NCBI GenBank assembly: GCA_018712825.1
Contig: DVGG01000035.1
Location: 1-64,000 of the forward strand
DNA from: Candidatus Faecousia excrementipullorum
GTDB lineage: Bacteria; Bacillota; Clostridia; Oscillospirales; Oscillospiraceae
Reading direction: 5' to 3'
Length of the DNA: 64,000 nt
The stretch's first letter is position 1. The number at the start of each line of letters is the position of its first letter. A program made the translations under genes and the position numbers. This document shows, one piece after another, positions 29,235-37,803 of this stretch. The notes beneath the pieces were generated by a model. It saw only the letters and a program-made list of their open reading frames with translations, made no database searches and was not told where the DNA came from.

Positions 29235-29910
29235 AATGCTCCTTGATACTGCCCTGTTTCCTCTGGCTCTGACCCTGGGAGCGTTCCAGATTGGACTTTT
29301 CATCCAGAAAAAGGGAAAACACCCGGCTTTTAACCCGATTCTCATTGCCATTGCCCTGATTATCCCCATTTTGCTGCTGCTGGGCTACCCGATGGAGAGC
29401 TATCAGGCAGGCACCGCAGGGCTGTCCTGGCTTCTGACCCCTGCCACCGTGTGCCTGGCTCTGCCCCTTTATGAGCAGGGAAAGGTGCTGAAAAAGAACC
29501 TGCCGGCGATTTTTGCCGGGGTCACCGCCGGAACCCTTGCCAGCCTGCTGGTGGTGCTGGGGCTGTGCCGTCTGCTGCAGCTCAGCCCGGTTTCGGAGGT
29601 TTCTCTGCTGCCCAAGAGCATCACCACCGCCATGGGCATTGTCCTGTCCCAGCAAAACGGGGGGCTGGAAGCCCTCACCACCGCCGCCATTATCATCACC
29701 GGAATTTTCGGCGCCGTAGCCGGAACCGGCCTGTGCCGCCTTCTGCGGCTCCATGACCCGGTGAGCCAGGGCGTGGCCTTCGGCACCGCCTCCCACGTGG
29801 TAGGCACCTCCCGGGCCACAGAGCTCAACCCCCTGACAGGAGCCGTGAGCAGCCTGTCTTTGACGGTGGCCGGGATTCTCACCGCCCTGATTTTCCCCTT
29901 GTTTTTATGA
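29227..29910 (+). CDS. LrgB/CidB family protein
   Basis: SVSLLPKSITTAMGI-type motif (VSLLPKSITTAMGIVLSQQNGG); GTASHVVGTSRA. Confidence 0.92.
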   Translation: MAEMLLDTALFPLALTLGAFQIGLFIQKKGKHPAFNPILIAIALIIPILLLLGYPMESYQAGTAGLSWLLTPATVCLALPLYEQGKVLKKNLPAIFAGVTAGTLASLLVVLGLCRLLQLSPVSEVSLLPKSITTAMGIVLSQQNGGLEALTTAAIIITGIFGAVAGTGLCRLLRLHDPVSQGVAFGTASHVVGTSRATELNPLTGAVSSLSLTVAGILTALIFPLFL

Positions 29911-30389
29911 TGATTCTGGGTCATGCTGCATACGTTGGCCCCTCCGGGCACCGGGCGGGGCGGCGGCTGCTGCGGCGGCTCTACCTTGCCAGGACGGGAA
30001 GGCCCATGCCCCCCATTCGGATGGGGGCAAGGGGAAAGCCCCGGTTTGTGGGGGGCGGGATGCATTTTTCCATCTCCCACACCAAAGGCCATGTGTTCTG
30101 TGTCCTGAGCTCCTACCCGGTGGGGCTGGATGCAGAGCTTTCCACCCGGCAGATTTCTCCCCGCTTGGCAGAGAAAATCCTCTCCCCCGGAGAGTTTTCC
30201 CAATACACCCAGGCGGAAAATCCGGAGGAAGCCCTGCGGCAGTTCTGGGTTTTGAAGGAAGCGGGGGCAAAGGCCACCGGCCGGGGGCTCACCGGCTACC
30301 CCCGGGACACGGATTTCACCCTGGGCAATACCATAAAAAGCCACGGCTGCACCGTGGCAATCATCAGGAGGCGACACCATGCTGTTTGA
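29907..30389 (+). CDS. 4'-phosphopantetheinyl transferase superfamily protein
   Basis: GARGKPRF, MHFSISHTKGHVFCVLS, VGLDAELS, FWVLKEAGAKATGRGL. Confidence 0.88.
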   Translation: MMILGHAAYVGPSGHRAGRRLLRRLYLARTGRPMPPIRMGARGKPRFVGGGMHFSISHTKGHVFCVLSSYPVGLDAELSTRQISPRLAEKILSPGEFSQYTQAENPEEALRQFWVLKEAGAKATGRGLTGYPRDTDFTLGNTIKSHGCTVAIIRRRHHAV

Positions 30390-31140
30390 CACCCATGCCC
30401 ATCTGGACGACCGGGCATTTGATTGCGACCGGGAGGCTCTGATTTCCGGCCTTCCGGAAAAGGGCATTGCCCTGGTTATGAATCCCGGCTGCTCTCTGGA
30501 AAGCTCTAAAAATGCCGTGGCCCTGGCAAAAAAGTACCCCTTCCTCTACGCCGCCGTAGGCTCCCACCCGGACGCTGCGGATGAGGTGGACGAGCAGGTT
30601 CTGGAAGAATACCGGCTTTTGTGCCGGGAGGAAAAGGTGAAGGCCATTGGAGAAATCGGCCTTGACTACCACTATGAGGACATTCCCAGAGAGATTCAGA
30701 AAAAGGCCTTCCGGATGCAGATGGCCCTGGCTCAAGAGGTTGGGCTTCCGGTGATTATCCACCAGCGGGAGGCCCTGGCGGACTGCCTGGAAATCCTGGG
30801 GGATTTTCCGGAAGTGAAGGGGGTTTTCCACTGCTTCTCCGGCTCCGCCCAGACCGCCCGGGAACTGACGGCTCAGGGGTGGTATGTAGGCTTTACCGGG
30901 GTGCTGACCTTCAAAAATGCCAGAAAAGCCCTGGAAGCTGCCCAGGCTGTACCCCGCGACCGGATTGTGCTGGAAACCGACTGCCCCTACATGGCACCGG
31001 AGCCCTACCGGGGCCGCCGGAACGACCCGGGCTACCTGTACCGGATGGCAGAGGTCTTGGGAGAGCTTCTGGAAATCACCCCGGAGGAGGCCCAGGCACT
31101 GACCCTGCAAAACGGCAAGCGGCTCTATGGAATCCAATAA
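30379..31140 (+). CDS. TatD family metal-dependent DNase
   Basis: LFDTHAHLDD, AIGEIGLDYHYE, GVFHCFSGS, LETDCPYMAPEPYRGRRN. Confidence 0.95.
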   Translation: MLFDTHAHLDDRAFDCDREALISGLPEKGIALVMNPGCSLESSKNAVALAKKYPFLYAAVGSHPDAADEVDEQVLEEYRLLCREEKVKAIGEIGLDYHYEDIPREIQKKAFRMQMALAQEVGLPVIIHQREALADCLEILGDFPEVKGVFHCFSGSAQTARELTAQGWYVGFTGVLTFKNARKALEAAQAVPRDRIVLETDCPYMAPEPYRGRRNDPGYLYRMAEVLGELLEITPEEAQALTLQNGKRLYGIQ

Positions 31141-31144
31141 AAGC

Positions 31145-31176
31145 AAGCCCTGACCAACTTGGTCAGGGCTTCTTCT
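31145..31176 (+). terminator. Terminator of tatD-like gene
   Basis: AAGCCCTGACC-AACTT-GGTCAGGGCTT + CTTCT. Confidence 0.8.
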
Positions 31177-32223
31177 ATACTGTTAAAAAACTTACTTTTT
31201 GCAGCAACTCTTTCAACCATGCGGATTATTCTATTCCAGCATAGGATTGTGCTGCCTTGATAGCATCCGGTAATTGCTCTATGGAAGTGAACTCATAAAG
31301 AGGTTTCAGTATAGAAAGCTCTTCAGGCAATTCTTCCGTAGCACTAATTTCTTCGTTTTTGAGTTTCTCGCTTAACAGCTCACGTGCTTTTTCCACTTCT
31401 TCACCATCACGATATACTGCGCCAGTTAATTTCCCTTCCGTAAAACGAAGGGAGATATAGAAAACATCTTGCTCATAACGACTGTAGTTAAAGGATAAGC
31501 TGCCCTCATTCATGTTACTGTTGATAAAGTCATCGTAGACAGACTCAATGTAACCCTGGAAATCCGTAAAGCTGACACCATTGAGTTCATCAAAAGTCAT
31601 ACTCCAATACCAACCATCTTGAAATTTGTTTTCGTATGCAAAATCAATGGGGAGTGTGTCAACATCGAAAAGTTCCAACATTTTGGGGCACTCCTCTATC
31701 CCATCTCTGTTAGGGTCATAACTTTTTCCACTGACCGCTTCTCCAACCTGAAAAGCGAGAAGATCTCTGTATTTGTGGTACTCCAAATCGGTTGTCTTGT
31801 CCGCATCAAAGATAGCCAGCATATCAATGATATATGATATTCTTTGGTCAGAATTATTGTATGTGCTGTCGATGCTACGGATATCTAACGGTTCTATTCT
31901 GCGGTATAGTGCCTCAAATTCATTCGTTGCTTCGTCCACAGTTAACTCAAAAGCCAAATAACCATCGATGATTTCGATAGCCTTTCGTGCATAGGGCTCA
32001 ATCTCAGAAGAAGCTCTTGTTGGAGTCCAAGTATCGGGTGAATCGCCGCTTCCGCAAGCAACAAGGCCAAAGACAAATAAAAGCACTAAAGCCACGGCAA
32101 GAACCTTTCGCATATGGATTCCTCCTATTCATGTTTTTCTATATTGTACCAATTTTGCTTGTGTATTGCAAGCGGAAGAAAATACAAATGTGGCACATTT
32201 CAAATTGACCCAGGGCTTCTTCT
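31164..32223. other. AT-rich segment bounded by 13-bp direct repeats (CAGGGCTTCTTCT)
   Basis: Identical 13-mers at 31164-31176 and 32211-32223 bracket the lipoprotein gene. Confidence 0.6.
31226..32113 (-). CDS. Hypothetical lipoprotein in AT-rich segment
   Basis: MRKVLAVALVLLFVFGLVACGSGD lipobox; visibly lower GC and different codon usage from neighbours. Confidence 0.7.
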   Translation of the reverse strand: MRKVLAVALVLLFVFGLVACGSGDSPDTWTPTRASSEIEPYARKAIEIIDGYLAFELTVDEATNEFEALYRRIEPLDIRSIDSTYNNSDQRISYIIDMLAIFDADKTTDLEYHKYRDLLAFQVGEAVSGKSYDPNRDGIEECPKMLELFDVDTLPIDFAYENKFQDGWYWSMTFDELNGVSFTDFQGYIESVYDDFINSNMNEGSLSFNYSRYEQDVFYISLRFTEGKLTGAVYRDGEEVEKARELLSEKLKNEEISATEELPEELSILKPLYEFTSIEQLPDAIKAAQSYAGIE

Positions 32224-32284
32224 TGACTTATTCTCCCAAAAATGCTATGCTTTTTCCAGTAAGAATTGAAAAAGGAGCGAACCT

Positions 32285-33235
32285 ATGAGCTTTCAATATC
32301 GGGGCCTCAGCGCCCAGTTGACCCGTCATATTGTTACCCCGGAGGAGGTGCAGCAGCAGCTGGAACGGCTGCGGCAGCAGAACCCCCGGATTGCCTCCAT
32401 CACCAATCGTCCTTCCCGTCTGGGGGATGAGCTGGTGCTGGACTACGCCGGTTACTGCGACGGCAAGCAGTTTGAGGGCGGCACCGCCCAGAAGCAGACC
32501 CTGGTGCTGGGCAGCGGCGCCTTTATCCCCGGCTTCGAGGAGCAGCTGGTGGACAAGGTACCCGGGGAGGAAGTGGTGGTAAAGGTCACCTTCCCCACAG
32601 AGTACCATGCCAAAGAGCTGGCAGGAAAGGCGGCGGAGTTCCACTGCGCCATCCGGGAAATCCGGGAAAAGACCCCCTACCAGATGGATGATGTTTTCGC
32701 CAAAGAGGTAGGCCGGTGCGAAACCATGGAGGAAATGCGGAAGAAGCTCACCGAGAGCCTCCAGGCCTACACCGACGAGCGGGGAGAGATGGATTTGCAG
32801 GATCGGCTGCTGCGCCAGGCGGCAGACACCCTGGACATGGAAATCACCCAGGAGCAGATCAAAGAGGCAGTAGAGGCTCAGATGCAGACCCTGGAGGCTC
32901 AGCTTTCCCAGCAGGGACTGACTCTGGATATGTACTGCCAGTTCCTTTCCACCACTCCGGAGAAGCTCCGGGAGGAGGCTGAGCCCGGTGCCGTTCAGAG
33001 CATCCGCCGGGAGGAGGCCATCCGCCGGATTGTGGAGGCGGAGAATATCCAGGCAGAGCAGGAGGAGATTGCCAGAGCCTGCGCCCTTATCTGCCAGCAA
33101 AACCACATCACCATGGAGCAGCTGAAGGAAGTTTACGATGCCCAGCTGGAGGCGGCGGTGATCCGCTCCGTCCTCACCGGCAAGGCTATGGAGCTGGTGC
33201 GGAAGGCTGCCCAGGTGACGGAAGTCACAGAATAA
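32285..33235 (+). CDS. Trigger-factor-like protein (FKBP PPIase domain + C-terminal chaperone domain, no N-terminal ribosome-binding domain)
   Basis: GDELVLDYAGYCDGKQFEGGTAQKQTLVLGSGAFIPGFEEQLV...YHAKELAGKAAEFHCAIREI; only 316 aa. Confidence 0.82.
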   Translation: MSFQYRGLSAQLTRHIVTPEEVQQQLERLRQQNPRIASITNRPSRLGDELVLDYAGYCDGKQFEGGTAQKQTLVLGSGAFIPGFEEQLVDKVPGEEVVVKVTFPTEYHAKELAGKAAEFHCAIREIREKTPYQMDDVFAKEVGRCETMEEMRKKLTESLQAYTDERGEMDLQDRLLRQAADTLDMEITQEQIKEAVEAQMQTLEAQLSQQGLTLDMYCQFLSTTPEKLREEAEPGAVQSIRREEAIRRIVEAENIQAEQEEIARACALICQQNHITMEQLKEVYDAQLEAAVIRSVLTGKAMELVRKAAQVTEVTE

Positions 33236-33255
33236 AAAATAAGGAGGAGCAGACA

Positions 33256-33747
33256 ATGAAGCGGGAGAACTATCTTTCCTGGGACGAGTATTTTATGGGC
33301 GTTGCCATGCTGGCAGCCGGCCGGAGCAAAGACCCCAATACCCAGGTGGGCGCCTGCATTGTATCCCCGGAGAACATCATCATCTCCACCGGCTACAACG
33401 GAATGCCCAAGGGCTGCTCCGACGATACCTTCCCCTGGGAGCGCACCGGGGAGGAAACCAAGTATCCCTTCGTGGTTCATGCGGAGCTGAACGCCATTCT
33501 CAATGCCAACGGACGGGATCTGCGGGGCAGCCGGCTGTATGTGGCACTGTTTCCCTGCAACGAGTGTGCCAAGGCCATTATCCAGAGCGGGGTGCGGGAG
33601 GTTCTGTACCTGTCGGACAAATACGCCGACAGCCCTGCCACCATCGCCTCCAAGCGGATGATGGACGCCGCCGGGGTGAAATACACACAGATACGTCCCA
33701 GAATGAAGGAGATTACCCTGAATTTCATCCCCGAAGAAGAAAGATAA
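33256..33747 (+). CDS. dCMP deaminase (ComEB-like)
   Basis: SKDPNTQVGACIVSPEN, VHAELNAILNA, LFPCNECAKAIIQSGV. Confidence 0.92.
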   Translation: MKRENYLSWDEYFMGVAMLAAGRSKDPNTQVGACIVSPENIIISTGYNGMPKGCSDDTFPWERTGEETKYPFVVHAELNAILNANGRDLRGSRLYVALFPCNECAKAIIQSGVREVLYLSDKYADSPATIASKRMMDAAGVKYTQIRPRMKEITLNFIPEEER

Positions 33748-33753
33748 GAAAAG

Positions 33754-33784
33754 CTCCCGGAAAGCGTTGCTTTCCGGGAGTTTC
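33754..33784. terminator. Bidirectional terminator
   Basis: CTCCCGGAAAGC-GTT-GCTTTCCGGGAG then TTTCTC. Confidence 0.75.
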
Positions 33785-33787
33785 TCA

Positions 33788-34894
33788 TTATTGATACTGG
33801 AAGGGGCTGTCCGGGGGAACGATGCCGATATAGGTGCTGCCCACACCCAGGGCTACGGGGGTGCCGTCCTCCAGGTAGTAGGAGAAGGGATCATCCTCCG
33901 TCTCCCGCTCCCAGCGGATGCTTACCAGCTTGCCGTCCCGGGCAAAGTAGCCGGTTCCCTCGCCGGTGAGCTGGGTGTAAATGTGGTAGCCGTCGGAATC
34001 CAGGGTGGAGGTGGCATGGAGCACCATCACATTCCGGAACTCCACCTGCTCATCGGTGTTGGCATCAATGAAGTCCCGCTGGTGCTGGCCGTAGAACTCC
34101 TGCACCATGGTGTAGGTGCCCTTCTGGGCATCATAGGTGAAGAAGCTGCCCTTGCCGTTGCTGCTGCGGAACCGGACGGTGATTTCGTAAGCCCGGTCGC
34201 CCTTCAGCTCTGCATCATCATCAAAGGTCAGACCCACATCATAGGGCTGGGGCAGGGAAGCGTGATAGCCCAGCTGCTGGGCGTAGGCCATGAGCTTCTC
34301 GCCGGAGGTGAACATGGTATGCTCCAGGGCATAGCCGGAGTTCAGCCGGTCCTGGTCCCGGTAGAAAATGTTGCTGGAGGCCTTGCCTGCATCCAGGTCA
34401 TTGACCACACCGGACTTCAGCAGGCTGTCTGCCATGGTGCTGCCGCCGGCGTGGGCGAACAGTGCCTGGTAGGACCGGGCCAGGGAGATGTTATAGGTAC
34501 GGGCACTGCGGATGGAGCCGATTTTTTCCACCTGACCCACATCCGTGAACAGGGCAAGGCACCGGGTGATGCCGCCGCTGAGACCGTCCACCATGTACTC
34601 ATAGAAAATATCCGCCTGTCCCACGCCGTGCATAGGCTGGGCATCGTAGATATTGTTCATAACCACCGCATAGGGGCGCTCCATGATGGGCTCTTCCAGA
34701 GGTTCGCCGGTAAGAGGGTTGTGATACTGGGCTTCCGGAGCCTGGGTGGTTTCCGTAGGCTGGGTCGTTGCCTCCGTGGTGGTCTCCGTGGGAGCGGTTG
34801 TGGCCTCCGTGGAGGGTTCGGTGGGATCGGGCGTTTTTGCACAGGCAGTCAGCAGCAGCATAACCGCCAGAAGCAGGGCCGCAATTCTTTTCAT
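33788..34894 (-). CDS. DUF3048 domain-containing lipoprotein (YerB-like)
   Basis: LLLTACAKTPDP lipobox, Thr/Glu-rich linker, NPLTGEPLEEPIMERPYAVVMNN; QADIFYEYMVDGLSGGITR. Confidence 0.85.
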   Translation of the reverse strand: MKRIAALLLAVMLLLTACAKTPDPTEPSTEATTAPTETTTEATTQPTETTQAPEAQYHNPLTGEPLEEPIMERPYAVVMNNIYDAQPMHGVGQADIFYEYMVDGLSGGITRCLALFTDVGQVEKIGSIRSARTYNISLARSYQALFAHAGGSTMADSLLKSGVVNDLDAGKASSNIFYRDQDRLNSGYALEHTMFTSGEKLMAYAQQLGYHASLPQPYDVGLTFDDDAELKGDRAYEITVRFRSSNGKGSFFTYDAQKGTYTMVQEFYGQHQRDFIDANTDEQVEFRNVMVLHATSTLDSDGYHIYTQLTGEGTGYFARDGKLVSIRWERETEDDPFSYYLEDGTPVALGVGSTYIGIVPPDSPFQYQ

Positions 34895-35736
34895 GACTTG
34901 TTTTCCTTTCCTTTTGGGTTGATAGATTCAAATATAGGCATCCACCCCTGGGACAGGGCGGTGTCATACGCTTCTTGGGTCCGGATGGTCCAGGCCACCC
35001 CCTGCACGCCCCACAGCTTTCGCACCAGCCGGGTGGAAAGCAGGTTCCGGTCCTCAAACCGGCAGGCGGCAAAGTCCGGCCGGATGAGAAAGAAGTGCAG
35101 GTGGTTTGTGACCATAAACCGGAGAATCCAGGGGAAGGGCAGGCCCTTTTCCTTCAGAAAGTTCTGGGAAAGCTGCCCCCGAATCACCTGGGGATAGTGT
35201 TTTTTCAGATAGTATACGCAAAAGGGGTCGAAGGATTCGATGCAGTAGTCCCCGGGGTAGTCCCGGAGGGCCTCCATCACCCGGCGGCACAAAGGCCCGT
35301 AGTTACCCCGTTTGGTTTTCAGCTCGATGATCAGCGGTGCCTTTCCGGAGAACAGCTCCAGAACCTCCTCCAAGGTGGGGATTTTCTCCTGGCTTCCCAG
35401 GAGGCGGTACCGGGACAGCTCCCAGAGATTCAGGTGCTCCACGCACACATCCGCCCCCACGGTTCGCATCAGGGAGGAGTCGTGAATCACCGCTAAATTC
35501 CCGTCGGCGGTGAGATGCACGTCCAGTTCGATGCCGTACCCGGCTTCCAGGGCAGCCCGGAAAGCCCCCATGGAGTTTTCCGGCAGGGTTTCGTCATGGA
35601 GCCCCCGGTGGGCATAGCTCCAGCGGCGCAGCCGGGCCAGTCCCGGGTGTCTCCGCCGACCCCGGAGGGCCAGCAGATACAGGCACAAAAGTACAATCAG
35701 AACAATGAGAATCCACATAAGCATCCTCCGGCTCAA
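34891..35736 (-). CDS. Glycerophosphodiester phosphodiesterase family protein
   Basis: YAHRGLHDETLPENSMGAFRAALEAGYGIELDVHLTADGNLAVIHD. Confidence 0.92.
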   Translation of the reverse strand: MSRRMLMWILIVLIVLLCLYLLALRGRRRHPGLARLRRWSYAHRGLHDETLPENSMGAFRAALEAGYGIELDVHLTADGNLAVIHDSSLMRTVGADVCVEHLNLWELSRYRLLGSQEKIPTLEEVLELFSGKAPLIIELKTKRGNYGPLCRRVMEALRDYPGDYCIESFDPFCVYYLKKHYPQVIRGQLSQNFLKEKGLPFPWILRFMVTNHLHFFLIRPDFAACRFEDRNLLSTRLVRKLWGVQGVAWTIRTQEAYDTALSQGWMPIFESINPKGKENKS

Positions 35737-37091
35737 TCCGGCAGGTCATAGGCCTCCAGTCCCCGCTTTGCCTCCACCCGGTTGTCTCCGTGGCGGACAA
35801 AGAGCATGGTCACAAAGGAACAGGCCACAAAGAAGGCGGCGTAGGGGAAGAGAACCTTGTAGCTGACATTTTTCAGAAGCCACCCGGCAACAATGGGGGT
35901 AACCACCTGGGCAGCCATGGAGAAGGTGTAGTAGTAGCCGGTGAACTTGCCCACCTGGCTGCCCTGGCACATCTCCACCACCATGGGCAGGCTGTTTACA
36001 TTGATGGCAGCCCAGGCAAAGCCCACCAGCACGAAAAGCAGGTACATGGGGGGCGTGATGGCGGTGGCGTTGGCGGTGACCAGGAAGCCCACAAAGAAGC
36101 AGGCGGCCAGCAGGGCAGCCCCTGCCAGGATGGTTTTCCGTCTGCCGATTCTGGAGGCAACCATGCCGATGGGAATGTAGCTGACGATGGCGCCGCCGGT
36201 GGCTACCAGCAGGCAAGTGGAGGCACCGCCGATGCCCTCTCCCATCACCCGGCTGATATAGGTGGTAAACCAGGTGGTGACGCCGTTATAGCCGATGTAC
36301 CACAGGGCGATGGACACCAGAAGGAAGCCCAGGCTCCGCTTTACAGGCTTCGGCAGCACTTCCTTGCCCTGGCTGTCCACAGCGGCATAGTTTTCCTCCG
36401 GGTGGGCCGCTTCATATTCCTCGTTTTTCCGGCTCAGCCGGTTTTCCCGGATGGTAAGGGCCAGAATTGCCACGGAAACCACCATAATGCCGGAAACTAC
36501 CCCAAACAGCAGCCGGTAGTCCAGCACGGGGGTCTTGCCGTCCACATAGCCCAGGGTATACTGGGGCTCCCGGGCCTTGGAGTACAGCAGCGCCGCCGCT
36601 CCCAGGTACAGAAGGCCGCCGATGGCGCCCATAAGATTGATGACGGCGTTTCCCTTGCTCCGAAGAGGCTTGGGGGTTACGTCCGGCATCAGAGCCACCG
36701 CCGGAGAGCGGTAGGTACCCATGGCGATGAGCAGCAGCCCCAGCACCACAATAAAGGCAATCTGATAGCCGGGGGTAGGCTGGGCATAGTAGTGGTTAGC
36801 CAGCCAGGGGAGCAGATTCATGAGAATACAGGCCCCCGCAGTGCCCAGCAGGATGAAGGGCATCCGCTTACCCAGCCGGGTGTTCACCCGGTCGCTGAAG
36901 CTGCCGAAAAGAGGCAGAAGAAACAGCGCCAGCACATTGTCCGCCGCCATAATGGCGCCGGACCAGGTCTCATCCAGCCGGAAGTGGTTGGTGAGAATCA
37001 GAGGAACCAGGCTGTCGTACATTTGCCAGAAAGCGCAGATGGACAAAAAGGCCAATCCCACCAGAACGGTGGTTTTTTTGTTTAACTTCAT
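35733..37091 (-). CDS. MFS transporter (SLC45/sugar-type)
   Basis: ~12 TM; SDRVNTRLGKRMPFILLG motif. Confidence 0.85.
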   Translation of the reverse strand: MKLNKKTTVLVGLAFLSICAFWQMYDSLVPLILTNHFRLDETWSGAIMAADNVLALFLLPLFGSFSDRVNTRLGKRMPFILLGTAGACILMNLLPWLANHYYAQPTPGYQIAFIVVLGLLLIAMGTYRSPAVALMPDVTPKPLRSKGNAVINLMGAIGGLLYLGAAALLYSKAREPQYTLGYVDGKTPVLDYRLLFGVVSGIMVVSVAILALTIRENRLSRKNEEYEAAHPEENYAAVDSQGKEVLPKPVKRSLGFLLVSIALWYIGYNGVTTWFTTYISRVMGEGIGGASTCLLVATGGAIVSYIPIGMVASRIGRRKTILAGAALLAACFFVGFLVTANATAITPPMYLLFVLVGFAWAAINVNSLPMVVEMCQGSQVGKFTGYYYTFSMAAQVVTPIVAGWLLKNVSYKVLFPYAAFFVACSFVTMLFVRHGDNRVEAKRGLEAYDLPD

Positions 37092-37311
37092 GGAGCCACC
37101 CCTTGCGTTTTTTATTCAAATTGTCAAAATAGTCTAACCGCTGACATTATACATCATATTCACCCAAAAATCCACCCCCTACTTTCATGCCGTATGTTAC
37201 CATTTTGAGAAAAAATCCCGGTTTGTCCGTGAGTTGTGGAAGAATGTTTGTGTTGCATTTTCTGTGGGATTTGTTATAATATCTTTTAATGTAAGATGGA
37301 GGTGGTCTGGA

Positions 37312-37776
37312 TTGCGCAATACCACGCTGTGCTATGTGCTCCAGGGTGACCGGGTGCTGATGCTCCACCGCACCAAAAAGGAGAAGGACATCAACAAGGA
37401 CAAGTGGATTGGAATTGGGGGAAAATTCCTGAACCGGGAATCTCCTGACGAGTGCCTTCTCCGGGAGGCCTGGGAGGAAACCGGCCTGACCCTCACCCGT
37501 TGGCAGTGCCGGGGTGTGGTGACTTTTTTGTCGGATGTGGAGGACGAGTATATGTATTTGTTCACCGCCGACGGCTTTGAAGGAGACCTGAAGGAATGCG
37601 ACGAAGGGGATTTGCAGTGGGTGAGCCGGGAATTTCTGAATACCCTCCCCAAATGGGAAGGAGACGAGATTTTCCTGAAGCTTTTATGGGAAAATGCACC
37701 GTTCTTTCTGCTGAAGCTCCGGTATGAGGGGGACAAGCTCCTGGAAGCTGTTTTGAACGGCAAGCGTATCCGATAA
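37312..37776 (+). CDS. NUDIX hydrolase (8-oxo-dGTPase-like)
   Basis: Nudix box GGKFLNRESPDECLLREAWEETGL; likely TTG start at 37312 with GGAGGTGG RBS. Confidence 0.85.
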   Translation: MRNTTLCYVLQGDRVLMLHRTKKEKDINKDKWIGIGGKFLNRESPDECLLREAWEETGLTLTRWQCRGVVTFLSDVEDEYMYLFTADGFEGDLKECDEGDLQWVSREFLNTLPKWEGDEIFLKLLWENAPFFLLKLRYEGDKLLEAVLNGKRIR

Positions 37777-37803
37777 TATTTGTAAGAGAGATAAGGAGGA
37801 TTT

